From positions 1 through 56,450 of the forward strand of contig JBGAQU010000005.1 of NCBI GenBank assembly GCA_044220535.1: a stretch of 56,450 nt of DNA. The letters are read 5' to 3'. Positions 31,747 to 40,338 of the stretch are shown one piece after another; the first letter of the stretch is position 1; each line of letters begins with the position of its first letter. The stretch comes from JBDHTS01 sp044220535. GTDB taxonomy: Bacteria > Pseudomonadota > Alphaproteobacteria > Micavibrionales > Micavibrionaceae. The notes beneath the pieces were generated by a model that worked only from the letters and a program-made list of their open reading frames with translations, did not search any database and had not been told where the DNA came from. The translations under genes were made by a program, and so were the position numbers.

Positions 31747-33242
31747 TGTATAATATCCTGCGCGGGTTTCGCTGGGGGCGCGGTTGGCTGGCCTCTAGTC
31801 TTCCCGGCGGGCAGCATCACCCCGGTCACATAAGGCGAGCGCCCGAAATTATCGGGATCCAGAAAACGCTTCGCTACGTCCTGCACCTGTGCCGCCGTCA
31901 CTGCGTTGATATGGTCGGACCAGTGTTCGACATCGTCCATCGCGCCGCCGACCGCCAGTGTCTGGCCGAACAGCATGGCTGGGCCCTTAACGCTGTCCCG
32001 CGCATAGTCGGACGCGTCGATCATGCGCGTTTTCGCGTCTTTCAATTCCTGCTCCGTCACGCCGTTCTTGATCAGAAGGCGCATCTGGTCTTCCATCGCA
32101 GCCTCGACCTTGTCGACGCTGACACCGTCGGCAGGCGTCGCGGACATCCACAGCACGCTGTCTTCATAGGACAGCGGCGAATAATCAATATCGGCGGATG
32201 TGGCCAGCTTCTGGTCGACGACCAGCGATTTATACAAACGCGTGGACGCGCCGCCGCTCATGATTTCTTCCAGCACCTGCAACGCATAGGCATCGTTCCG
32301 GTTCTGGCGCAGGCTCGGCACGCGCGCCATACGCTGCCATTCCGTTTGTTCGATATCCGCGCTTTTCATGACAAGGCGGGGAAGGGCGATCATCGGCGGG
32401 ATTTTTGTCCAGTTGCGTTGTGGCACCTCGCGGCGCGGGATCTTGCCGAAGGTGCGTTCGGCCAGCGGTTTCAGCTGCGCCGCCGTCATATCACCGGAGA
32501 CAACCAGGATGGCATTGTTCGGCGCATACCATTTTTTATAGAAGGCGATCACATTGTCACGGGTCAGCGCGTCGACCTCGCTCAGCCATCCGCCGACCGG
32601 GTTGCCATAGGGGTGGTTGATGAACAGCATCGCCATCAACTGTTCGCCGAAATATCCGCGCGGGTCGTTTTCCGTGCGCTGCCGCCGCTCTTCCACCACC
32701 ACATTGCGTTCCGACGCGACATGCGACGCCGGGAAGGTCAGGCTGCGCATGCGGTCGGCTTCCATCTCCATCACACGCGGCAGATGGTCGAGCGCGATGT
32801 TTTCAAAATAGGCCGTGTAGTTTTGCGCCGTAAAGGCATTGTCGTCACCGCCCAGGCTTTTAATGGTGGTCGAAAACGCGCCCGGCGCCATTTTCTGCGA
32901 CCCTTTAAACATAAGATGTTCGACATAGTGCGCGAGGCCGGACTCGCCGCGTACCTCATCCGCCGACCCCACCTTGTACCACACCATCTGCGTCACGATC
33001 GGCACGCGATGGTTCGGCACCACCACGACCTGCATGCCGTTGGACAGGGTGAAAGTTTCAGCGTTGAATAAAGGGGCGGAGGCACGCGCGGGCGTAAAAT
33101 TCAAAAACAATACAACAACCGTCATCCCGAAGGCGGGGATCCGGCGACGCAACACCGGCGTATGGAGATGACCCGCCGGATCCCCGCCGTCGCGGGGATG
33201 ACGGTGAAAAAAGCCAAAATGACCTGAGAGGAAACGGAACAC
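31743..33242 (-). CDS. M16-family zinc metalloprotease, active subunit
   Basis: The frame has 499 residues from a GTG at 33242. The zinc site is intact, HYVEH at 105-109 with the distal Glu at 184-185 (RNVVVEERRQR). The structural half includes SGGASTRLYKSLVVDQ. A repeat-coded segment (residues 14-41, RHPRDGGDP to IPAFGMT) precedes the short hydrophobic VVVLFLNFTPARASA signal. An ATG at 33125 inside the repeat is an alternative start giving 460 residues. It probably forms a periplasmic or envelope heterodimer with the next gene, whose start overlaps its stop. It begins 26 bases after the BamF-like gene. Confidence 0.88.
   Translation of the reverse strand: MFRFLSGHFGFFHRHPRDGGDPAGHLHTPVLRRRIPAFGMTVVVLFLNFTPARASAPLFNAETFTLSNGMQVVVVPNHRVPIVTQMVWYKVGSADEVRGESGLAHYVEHLMFKGSQKMAPGAFSTTIKSLGGDDNAFTAQNYTAYFENIALDHLPRVMEMEADRMRSLTFPASHVASERNVVVEERRQRTENDPRGYFGEQLMAMLFINHPYGNPVGGWLSEVDALTRDNVIAFYKKWYAPNNAILVVSGDMTAAQLKPLAERTFGKIPRREVPQRNWTKIPPMIALPRLVMKSADIEQTEWQRMARVPSLRQNRNDAYALQVLEEIMSGGASTRLYKSLVVDQKLATSADIDYSPLSYEDSVLWMSATPADGVSVDKVEAAMEDQMRLLIKNGVTEQELKDAKTRMIDASDYARDSVKGPAMLFGQTLAVGGAMDDVEHWSDHINAVTAAQVQDVAKRFLDPDNFGRSPYVTGVMLPAGKTRGQPTAPPAKPAQDIIQ
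33121..33203. repeat. Dispersed GTCATCCC-type repeat inside the first M16 reading frame
   Basis: GTCATCCCGAAGGCGGGGAT and the inverted GGATCCCCGCCGTCGCGGGGATGAC frame a short centre with CCGGCGACGC. It is translated as RHPRDGGDP to AFGMT in the frame starting at 33242, or it supplies the start ATG at 33125. Confidence 0.85.
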
Positions 33243-33268
33243 GGGAAACCGCCTCGCTTATATATATG

Positions 33269-33796
33269 TTACTGAACCTTCGCCGGCGTTTCGCCCGCCG
33301 TCACCGGCTTGCCGGCTGCCGCGTTTTTCTTAAGGCGTTCGGCCTCCGCCTTCGCATCGACCACGCTGGCGGCGGCGGGCTGGGTTTTGCCGATATTCAG
33401 GATTTTCTTCACCGCCGTCTGCTGCGCGGGCGGCATGGCGGCGGCATCGCGGTCGACGATCTGGCGAATGTTGGGCCGTGCATTGTCCGCGCCGGCCTGC
33501 TGCAGCAATGCCTGCTCGCCCGTACCCGGCGCTGTATCCGTCGCGACATCGCCGCCGAACACAGTTTCTTCCGCTTGCTCGGTCGTGGATTTTTCCTGCG
33601 GCCTTGGTGCGCCGGGGCGCGGCGGACGCAGGTCGAAATCAGGGGGCAGGGCCAAAGGCGCGCGTTTCACCACGGCAAATTCGTCCGGCGCTTTCCGTTC
33701 AATGCCCAGCTGTTGCTTGACACTGCCGCAGGCGGTCAGCGTCAGTGCGCAGCTTCCGAGGAGGATAAATGTTTTCAAACGCATATTCATGCTCAC
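33269..33796 (-). CDS. bamF: DUF3035 lipoprotein, BamF type
   Basis: The product is 175 residues with a lipoprotein signal (FILLGSCALTLTACGS; lipobox LTAC, Cys at 23). The segment KAPDEFAVVKRAPLALPPDF followed by LRPPRPGAPRPQE is the DUF3035 signature. Alphaproteobacterial members of this family, including BamF, are accessory lipoproteins of the outer-membrane beta-barrel assembly machinery. The C-terminal half is low complexity and Ala/Lys rich. It overlaps lspA by four bases (ATGA), and LspA would process its signal peptide. Confidence 0.8.
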   Translation of the reverse strand: MSMNMRLKTFILLGSCALTLTACGSVKQQLGIERKAPDEFAVVKRAPLALPPDFDLRPPRPGAPRPQEKSTTEQAEETVFGGDVATDTAPGTGEQALLQQAGADNARPNIRQIVDRDAAAMPPAQQTAVKKILNIGKTQPAAASVVDAKAEAERLKKNAAAGKPVTAGETPAKVQ

Positions 33797-34281
33797 GATG
33801 GGTTAGGCCCGGCCTTCCGGGTGCCTGAGCATAGACCATCGATCACGACCAGCGCAATGCCGATCACGATCCCGCTATCCGCTATGTTAAACGCGGGCCA
33901 GTGCAGGTCGTTCAGGTGAAAATCCAGGAAATCCACCACCGCCCCATGGACCAGCCGGTCGATGACATTGCCAGCCGCCCCACCGATCACAAGCCCCAGC
34001 GCCAGCGCAATCAGGCGGCTCTCAGCGCGCCACAGCCATATGGTAAATCCGCCCGCAATCACCAGCGACAACGCCACAAACACCAAAGGTGGCAGCGGGT
34101 CGCCGTGGTTGAACATGCCGAAACTCACCCCGCGGTTCCAGACCAGCACAAGATTGAAAAACGGCAACACCTCATGGCTTTGCCCATTCATGGCCTGCAG
34201 GGCTATCGTTTTGGACAACTGGTCCGCGATCAGGACGAACAGGGCGGCGATCAGGCCGGTGATGCGATGGGTCAGGGACAT
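33793..34281 (-). CDS. lspA: Lipoprotein signal peptidase (signal peptidase II)
   Basis: The product is 162 residues with four membrane helices. The two catalytic Asp are visible: D117 in NVIDRLVHGAVVDFLDFH and D135 in WPAFNIADSG. FFNLVLVWNRGVSFGMF is the usual first conserved block. It removes signal peptides from diacylglyceryl-modified prolipoproteins in the inner membrane. It starts five bases after the DUF2628 gene. Its association with ileS and ribF on the same strand is the classical order, here with insertions. Confidence 0.97.
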   Translation of the reverse strand: MSLTHRITGLIAALFVLIADQLSKTIALQAMNGQSHEVLPFFNLVLVWNRGVSFGMFNHGDPLPPLVFVALSLVIAGGFTIWLWRAESRLIALALGLVIGGAAGNVIDRLVHGAVVDFLDFHLNDLHWPAFNIADSGIVIGIALVVIDGLCSGTRKAGPNPS

Positions 34282-34286
34282 GGATT

Positions 34287-34859
34287 TTATCCGGCTTTAA
34301 TGCTGGTGTCGACGATAACGGCGCTCGTAGTATTCGTATAAAAATAACAGCCGATTTCAACGGCTATGATCACCAGCACGCTGAAAACAGTCCCCAGTAT
34401 CGCCATCCCTGCGCTGGTGCCGCCCTGGCGCTCAATGGCGCGGTCCAGTGCGGGTCCGGGCAGGTTTTTATTGGCCTCAAAAAATTTTGTAACATGGTCG
34501 AAATACATGCCCTTGCTCATCAATGCGATGACGATATTCATGCCCGTCCAGGTACCGCCGGGTATATCGATCCCGGTTACGGCCGCGACGACGGTCAGGC
34601 CGCAAATGGCGCCGAGCCAGATCAAAAGCACCGTCCACATTTTGCGGTACGCAAACCATGCCGGCGGCATCAACAGCGCCAGCAGGTTGAAATGCATGGA
34701 CGCCATGATCCGTTCCGGCTTGCCGTATTTCGCGTAATCCGCGGACCAGATCTCTTTGTAGTGCTGGTAATTCTTGCCGATAAAGGCGTGCACGGTCGGC
34801 GCGTTGATAAACGCTTCGAAATCGAAATTCTTGTAACGCTCGGCTGCTTTTACGGTCAT
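34287..34859 (-). CDS. DUF2628-type membrane protein
   Basis: The product is 190 residues from ATG 34859. The frame runs 22 codons further upstream but no start there fits. The N-terminal soluble part contains FINAPTVHAFIGKNYQHYKE, and three to four hydrophobic segments follow (FNLLALLMPPAWFAYRKMWT, VLLIWLGAICGLTVVAAV). The motif of a soluble start, then FAYRKMW, is typical of DUF2628 proteins. No function is known for the family. The position immediately before lspA suggests co-transcription, while a repeat pair separates it from ileS. Confidence 0.7.
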   Translation of the reverse strand: MTVKAAERYKNFDFEAFINAPTVHAFIGKNYQHYKEIWSADYAKYGKPERIMASMHFNLLALLMPPAWFAYRKMWTVLLIWLGAICGLTVVAAVTGIDIPGGTWTGMNIVIALMSKGMYFDHVTKFFEANKNLPGPALDRAIERQGGTSAGMAILGTVFSVLVIIAVEIGCYFYTNTTSAVIVDTSIKAG

Positions 34860-34957
34860 CTTGTTCGCCACTTTAAAACAGGTATGAATATGCAATGAAT
34901 TACAAGCGATTAAGGCACAACTCAAGGCGAAAAGATACAGCCACCGATTTTTTAGCT

Positions 34958-35042
34958 GTCATCCCGCAGCGTAGCGGAGGGATCTTCAATGGGTGGCTTG
35001 GTCGGAACAGCGCAGATCCCTACGCTACGCTGCGGGATGACA
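34958..35042. repeat. Second-family inverted repeat (CCCGCAGC type), copy 2
   Basis: GTCATCCCGCAGCGTAGCGG mirrors CCGTAGCG... as CTACGCTACGCTGCGGGATGAC on the right, around 30 unique bases including GATCTTCAATGGG. The outer 12 bases match the copy at 21,781. The inner AGCGTAGCG differs from AGCAAAGCG there. Confidence 0.85.
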
Positions 35043-35049
35043 GGGAAGA

Positions 35050-37923
35050 TCAGGCCGCTTTCTTCTGCTGCATATACCACCGCACGGCATCCGCATCGCG
35101 CAGAGACAAATCCGGATAGTCTTTATCCGTCCCCACCTCCGGCAGGATTTTCCAGCAGCGCAGGCATTTCTGGCCTTCGGCTTTTTTGAAGGCGACCGCA
35201 ATGCCTGGCGTATCGGGCAACGTAAAGGCGCCGTCCGGTGCGTTTTTTATGATCGAAGCCTGCGAGGTGATGGCGACTTCCGCCCAGTCGATGTCGGCGA
35301 CAGATGCTGCAACCGATGCATCCAGATAAATCTCCGGCGAAGCTTCCAGCGAAGAACCGATCGTCTTATCAGCACGGCGCGGTTCCAAAGCGCCGAGAAT
35401 GACCCGACGTACAGCGCGAACGGTTTCCCATTTTACTGCCAGCGCCTCATTTCGCCATTCTTTTGGAATCATAGGAAATGTCTGCAAATGCACGCTCTCA
35501 CTCTTCCCGAACACATCCGGCCTGTGGCTCCACGCCTCATCCGCCGTAAACGCCAGCAGCGGTGCAAGCCAGGTGCATAGGCATTCGAAAATATGTGCCA
35601 GCACCGTGCGGCAGGCACGGCGCTCGAACAGGTCTGGACGGTCGCAATACAGGCGGTCCTTGCGGATATCGAGATAAAATCCCGACAGCTCGACGCAGAA
35701 ATTATGCAGCGTATGTGCCAAGCGACTGAATTCGTAATTCTCGATATAACCGCGCACTTGCGCATCCATCTCCGCCAGCTGATGCAGCGTCAGGCGTTCC
35801 AGTTCCGGCATCGCAGCATAATCATTGACTTTTTCAGCTTCGGTAAACCCGTCCAGCGCGCCAAGCAGGAAGCGAAAAATGTTCCGCAACCGGCGATAGA
35901 TATCCGCCGTGTTCTTGATCGTGTCCTTGCCGATACGGATATCTTCCTTGTAATCCGACAGCAACGCCCACAGCCGCACGATATCCGCGCCGTATTGGGC
36001 GATCATCTCATTCGGGTCGACCACATTGCCGAGCGACTTCGACATTTTGTAGCCTTTTTCATCCAGCACGAACCCATGCGTCAGCACGGATTTATACGGC
36101 GCCTTCCCGCGCGTGCCGCAGGCTTCCAGCAAAGATGAATGGAACCAGCCGCGATGCTGGTCCGACCCTTCCAGATATAAATCCGCAGGCCACGGCAAAT
36201 TGCGGCCTTCCAGCACGAAGGCATGGGTGCAGCCGGATTCAAACCACACATCGACAATGTCGAAAATCTGGTCATAGTTTTCGGCTTTATATGTGTCGCC
36301 CAGGAAATACTGCGCATCCCGCGCCCACCACGCGTCGGACCCTTCGGCGTCGAACGTATCGCCGATGCGTTTCAGCACGGCCTCGTCTTTCAGCGCCTCG
36401 CCTGTACCCTTGTCGATAAACAACGCAATGGGCACCCCCCAGGCGCGCTGGCGCGAAATGCACCAGTCCGGGCGCTGCTCGATCATCGCGCGGATGCGGT
36501 TTTCACCCTGCGGCGGCACCCACCGCGTTTCGGCGATGGCTTTCAGCGCCTTCTGGCGCAGATTGTTTTTATCATCCAGCGCGATAAACCATTGCGGCGT
36601 GGTGCGGAAAATCACCGGCGCTTTCGACCGCCAGCTATGCGGATATTCATGTTTCAGGTTGCCCTTGGCGAGCATCGCGCCCACCTCGTCGAATGCTTTG
36701 ATAACGGCAAAGTTACCGTCGCCCAGCTCGCCCTTCTGCGTATAGATTTCCTTACCCGCGAATAACGGCACATGCTCACGGAATTTGCCGTCATCGCTGA
36801 CATTGTCCGGGATGTCGCGCGCGCCGAAATATTTCAGGTACAGGTAATAATCGTCCTCGCCATGTCCCGGCGCGATATGCACGAAGCCCGTCCCCGTATC
36901 GTCCGTGACGAAATCGCCGGAGAGCAGGGGCACATCGAAATCATATCCCTGGCCATTTAAGGGATGGGCACAGACCATGCCTTCAAGGTCACTGCCCTTG
37001 AACGTCATTTCTTCTTCCCAGCTTTCGATTTTGGCTTTGGCCTTTACGTCGTCTGCAAGCTTGATGGACAGAAGCAAGCGGTTGCCAACTTTCGCCTTCG
37101 CGTCCGGCAGAACCGATTTCACCTCATACAGCGCATACTGCATATCCGGCCCATACGCGATGGCGCGGTTGGACGGCAGGGTCCACGGCGTCGTCGTCCA
37201 GATCACGACGGACGCATTTTCCAACGGCTTATGCCGCGTATGCCTCACTGGAAACTTCGCCCACACCGTCACCGATTTATGCTCGTGATATTCCACTTCC
37301 GCTTCGGCCAGCGCGGTTTTCTCAACCGTTGACCACATCACAGGCTTCACGCCGCGATACAGCAACCCGTTCAACAGGAATTTATGAATCTCCCGCACGA
37401 TCTGCGCTTCTGCACCATGCGTCATCGTCAGATAGGGGTCCTTCCAGTCGGCGCAGACGCCAAGGCGCTGAAATTCTGCCGACTGGATATCCGCCCATTC
37501 CTTGGCGAAGGCGCGGCATTCGGCGCGGAAGGTCAGGGGATCGACATCATCCTTGTTCTTCCCTTCTGCGCGGTATTTCTCCTCGATCTTCCATTCAATC
37601 GGCAGGCCGTGGCAATCCCACCCAGGCACCAGCGGCGCATCATGTCCCAGCATCTGGTAAGACCGGTTGACGACATCCTTCAGCGTCTTGGTAAACGCGT
37701 GCCCCATATGCGCATGGCCGTTGGCGTAGGGCGGGCCCCAATGCAAAATCCATTTCTTCCTGCCAGCAGACGCCTTGCGCAGGGCCGCATACATATCCAT
37801 CGCCTGCCACCGGGCGAGAATCTCAGGCTCTTTCTTCGGCAGCTCCCCGCGCATGGGAAACTCCGTCTTCGGCAGGAACACGGTTTCTTTGTAAAAATCG
37901 GCGTTGGTTTTGCTCTCGGTCAT
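35050..37923 (-). CDS. ileS: Isoleucyl-tRNA synthetase with incomplete C-terminal zinc site
   Basis: The product is 957 residues, normal for class I IleRS. The HIGH motif is HMGH at 72-75 (GPPYANGHAHMGHAF) and KMSKS is at about 625 (YKMSKSLGNVV). It loads isoleucine on tRNA-Ile and edits valine, with the editing domain around residues 200-400 (WTTTPWTLPSNRAIAYGPDM). The C-terminal zinc finger is atypical: the first pair is present (KCLRCWKILPEVG), but where a second CxxC pair is expected there is DYPDLSLRDADAV. Its stop lies 100 bases before DUF2628. A G+C-rich A-ending leader precedes it. Confidence 0.97.
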   Translation of the reverse strand: MTESKTNADFYKETVFLPKTEFPMRGELPKKEPEILARWQAMDMYAALRKASAGRKKWILHWGPPYANGHAHMGHAFTKTLKDVVNRSYQMLGHDAPLVPGWDCHGLPIEWKIEEKYRAEGKNKDDVDPLTFRAECRAFAKEWADIQSAEFQRLGVCADWKDPYLTMTHGAEAQIVREIHKFLLNGLLYRGVKPVMWSTVEKTALAEAEVEYHEHKSVTVWAKFPVRHTRHKPLENASVVIWTTTPWTLPSNRAIAYGPDMQYALYEVKSVLPDAKAKVGNRLLLSIKLADDVKAKAKIESWEEEMTFKGSDLEGMVCAHPLNGQGYDFDVPLLSGDFVTDDTGTGFVHIAPGHGEDDYYLYLKYFGARDIPDNVSDDGKFREHVPLFAGKEIYTQKGELGDGNFAVIKAFDEVGAMLAKGNLKHEYPHSWRSKAPVIFRTTPQWFIALDDKNNLRQKALKAIAETRWVPPQGENRIRAMIEQRPDWCISRQRAWGVPIALFIDKGTGEALKDEAVLKRIGDTFDAEGSDAWWARDAQYFLGDTYKAENYDQIFDIVDVWFESGCTHAFVLEGRNLPWPADLYLEGSDQHRGWFHSSLLEACGTRGKAPYKSVLTHGFVLDEKGYKMSKSLGNVVDPNEMIAQYGADIVRLWALLSDYKEDIRIGKDTIKNTADIYRRLRNIFRFLLGALDGFTEAEKVNDYAAMPELERLTLHQLAEMDAQVRGYIENYEFSRLAHTLHNFCVELSGFYLDIRKDRLYCDRPDLFERRACRTVLAHIFECLCTWLAPLLAFTADEAWSHRPDVFGKSESVHLQTFPMIPKEWRNEALAVKWETVRAVRRVILGALEPRRADKTIGSSLEASPEIYLDASVAASVADIDWAEVAITSQASIIKNAPDGAFTLPDTPGIAVAFKKAEGQKCLRCWKILPEVGTDKDYPDLSLRDADAVRWYMQQKKAA

Positions 37924-38015
37924 GGGCCGACTATGCCCCGGAAAGGCTTATGAAATCAAGGGAAAGCTAAAGATCAAAAGCAACGATCAAGCTTGTTCGT
38001 AGGCTTTATGCTTGA

Positions 38016-38255
38016 CTATGCCAGCTTTAGAATCTGTCCGTCTTGTTCAAGCCCCGCCTTAATAGCTTCAAACGGTCTGTTAACATGAACTTTCTGACCC
38101 TGAATGGTCAGAACGGTTGTATTATCAGCGCCTGGCTGTAAGACAGACCCCGTTTCAAGATTGACAAGGCATGGGACTTTGCTTTGAAATTGAATATTTC
38201 TCGCCAGTTCCTGAGGATTTGCTTCAATCCAGCATGCTCTTAATAATGATGACAT
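38016..38255 (-). CDS. Small orphan protein, beta-rich
   Basis: The product is 79 residues in an A+T-rich stretch. The pattern of alternating hydrophobic residues (VPCLVNLETGSVLQPGADNT, then TVLTIQGQKVHVNRPFEAIK) is that of a small beta-barrel or FlbD-like protein. This is only a fold-level resemblance. An AAAAGGAGATTTAA site directly precedes ATG, the same leader as at 13,360 and 51,916. TTGTTA and TATTTT with 17-base spacing are a good promoter upstream. No neighbour suggests a role. Confidence 0.65.
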   Translation of the reverse strand: MSSLLRACWIEANPQELARNIQFQSKVPCLVNLETGSVLQPGADNTTVLTIQGQKVHVNRPFEAIKAGLEQDGQILKLA

Positions 38256-38339
38256 TTAAATCTCCTTTTTTAATACTGGGTTAAAATAGCATTTAATATA
38301 GAAATTAACAATATGAAAATTTAAGCACATTTTTTTAAA

Positions 38340-39269
38340 TCAAATCAATAGATTATAAGCCGCTAATACTGTTGGTATAGTAATCAGTGCTAGAACCGTA
38401 CTGGCCAGCACAATAGGCGCGGCGCGTTCAGGATGCAGGTTTAAATTTACCGCATAGGCGACCAGATTGCCCGCCAGCGGCACGGCGGTAAAGATCAGGA
38501 TCATCTGGCGCACTTCTGTGGGGAAAGCATCGAAAATCATCATATCTGCCATCACAACCACGAAACCCGCCAGTGGCCATAGAATAAATTTCGGCACGAG
38601 CAGCCACGTGGCCAGCCGGAAGTCGATCTCCAGCTTTTCCATCCGTCCCAACGCCACACCCATCAGCATCATGCCGATAAACACCCACGCGCCCGTGGCG
38701 TAAGTCCAGTACCGCGTTGCGGCTTCGGGCAGGGTCCACCCGGTCATGTTGAAGGCCAGACCCGCAAGAACGGCGTAAAAGATCGGCAGACGCGCCACTT
38801 TTTTCAACGCGCCTTTAATGTCGGCATGGCCGCGCGCCCCAAAATAATAGCCAAGCCCGATCTCGCTCAACACCAGCGCCACATTCATAAACAGGTAGAT
38901 CCCGGCCCAGTCAGGGCCGAACAGCGCCATCACCAGCGGCAGGCCGAAATATCCGGTATTGCCTGTCACGCTGCTCATCGCGACCAGGTTGGCGAGCGGG
39001 CCTTTCCACCGCGCCTGCGCCGCCTTCCAGGTGATAATCCCGATGGATGTGGACATGGCCAGCACCAGAAAGGGCAGGGCGATCCACGCCGCGTCGAAAT
39101 GCATCCGCGCCATCGCCCCGAAATTGACGATCGGCGCGACCAGGTAAATGGCTACCGTTGCCAGGGACTGCAGATGCACATCCAGCCACCGCCCGCCGAT
39201 ATACCCAAGCGCGATCAGGCCGAAGAGGGGCAAAATATTGGCGGCGAGAAGAAGAAAAGTATTGATCAT
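38340..39269 (-). CDS. AEC-family transporter (auxin efflux carrier superfamily)
   Basis: The product is 309 residues with about ten hydrophobic segments, the size of bacterial AEC carriers. Recognisable segments are FGLIALGYIGGRWLDVHLQS at the start, MSSVTGNTGYFGLPLVMALF with the conserved Asn-Thr/Gly-Tyr unit of the first repeat, and IFTAVPLAGNLVAYAVNL in the second. The substrate is probably a carboxylate or amino-acid-like anion, but the sequence does not say. It starts directly after the RibF stop (TAA then ATG). Confidence 0.85.
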   Translation of the reverse strand: MINTFLLLAANILPLFGLIALGYIGGRWLDVHLQSLATVAIYLVAPIVNFGAMARMHFDAAWIALPFLVLAMSTSIGIITWKAAQARWKGPLANLVAMSSVTGNTGYFGLPLVMALFGPDWAGIYLFMNVALVLSEIGLGYYFGARGHADIKGALKKVARLPIFYAVLAGLAFNMTGWTLPEAATRYWTYATGAWVFIGMMLMGVALGRMEKLEIDFRLATWLLVPKFILWPLAGFVVVMADMMIFDAFPTEVRQMILIFTAVPLAGNLVAYAVNLNLHPERAAPIVLASTVLALITIPTVLAAYNLLI

Positions 39270-40187
39270 TTAAATCCCTGTCAGAAGTATGCGCGACTGT
39301 CTGCAATCCTCTTCAATCTGATTGATCAGAGCGTCCAAGCTGTCAAACTTCGCCTCGCCGCGCAGCTTTTTCACGAGCCGAATGCGCAAGACCTTCCCGT
39401 AAATATCACTGGAAAAATCCAGAATATGCGCCTCCACCTGCCCGACCTTCAATTCAAACATCGGACGGATGCCGATATTGGTGGCGGAGGGCAGCCAGCG
39501 GTCTTCGCCTTCAACCTGCACCAGCGCGGCGTAAATCCCGTAGGCCGGATGCAGCGTCTCGCTTAAGCGGACATTGGCGGTGGGATATCCCAGTTCCCGC
39601 CCGCGCTGGTCGCCCTTCACCACCACGCCCTCGATCATCCACTCCCAGCCGAGCAGGGCATTGGCCTGCGTAATATCGCCGAGGCGCAGCGCCTCGCGGA
39701 TGCGGCTCGACGATATAATTGTGCCATCCGCATCTGCCACGGTTTCCGCCGTTACCACACGCAATCCGGATTCACGCAGCGTATCCGGCGTACCCTTGCG
39801 CAACTGGCCAAACCGAAAATCCTCACCGATCACAATGCAGGACGGTTTGATCTGCCCCAGCACCTCCGTAATAAAAACCTCCGCGCTCTGACTGGCGAAC
39901 GCCCAGTCAAAGGGCAGGCTGCAGCAGAAATCGATCCTTTCCTCCGCAAGGCGTACATGCTTCAGCGCGGCAGGCGTAATGCGAAAGGGCGGATCGTCGG
40001 GTCTGAACAAATGGCGCGGATGCGGCTCAAAGGTCAGAACGCCTGTCTTTGCACCCGTCTTCCGTGCCTCTGCCTTGACCATCTCCAACACATGGCTGTG
40101 GCCGCGATGCACGCCGTCGAAATTTCCGATGGCAATCACCGCATGGCGGAAGGATTCAGGAATGGCGGGGGCAGTAAAAATCTCCAT
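39270..40187 (-). CDS. ribF: Bifunctional riboflavin kinase/FAD synthetase
   Basis: The product is 305 residues from ATG 40187. The longer open frame reaches into a non-coding leader. The FAD synthetase N-terminus contains IAIGNFDGVHRGHSHVLEMV, then LTFEPHPRHLF and IGEDFRFGQLRKG with the ISSSRIREAL block. The C-terminal riboflavin kinase has GYPTANVRLS and RLVKKLRGEAKFDSLDALI. It makes FMN and FAD from riboflavin. It is followed immediately by the AEC carrier. The order ribF ... ileS, lspA on one strand is the conserved set. Confidence 0.97.
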   Translation of the reverse strand: MEIFTAPAIPESFRHAVIAIGNFDGVHRGHSHVLEMVKAEARKTGAKTGVLTFEPHPRHLFRPDDPPFRITPAALKHVRLAEERIDFCCSLPFDWAFASQSAEVFITEVLGQIKPSCIVIGEDFRFGQLRKGTPDTLRESGLRVVTAETVADADGTIISSSRIREALRLGDITQANALLGWEWMIEGVVVKGDQRGRELGYPTANVRLSETLHPAYGIYAALVQVEGEDRWLPSATNIGIRPMFELKVGQVEAHILDFSSDIYGKVLRIRLVKKLRGEAKFDSLDALINQIEEDCRQSRILLTGI

Positions 40188-40338
40188 GCCTTTTGATGTA
40201 CCGCCCGCGCACGATTCTGGCAAGCGGGAAAGAAGGACGAAGGATGTTCTATACGGCCAACGTATGACAGGAGAAGGAAAGCGGAACCATACCGCTTCCC
40301 AGCCGTTCAAATATCTTTAACCGGAAGGATGAATACCC

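Noticed and set aside
31746..33071. A 441-residue plus-strand frame opposite the M16 gene.
   Set aside because: Arg/His-rich shadow of a well-supported M16 gene with an intact zinc motif on the other strand.
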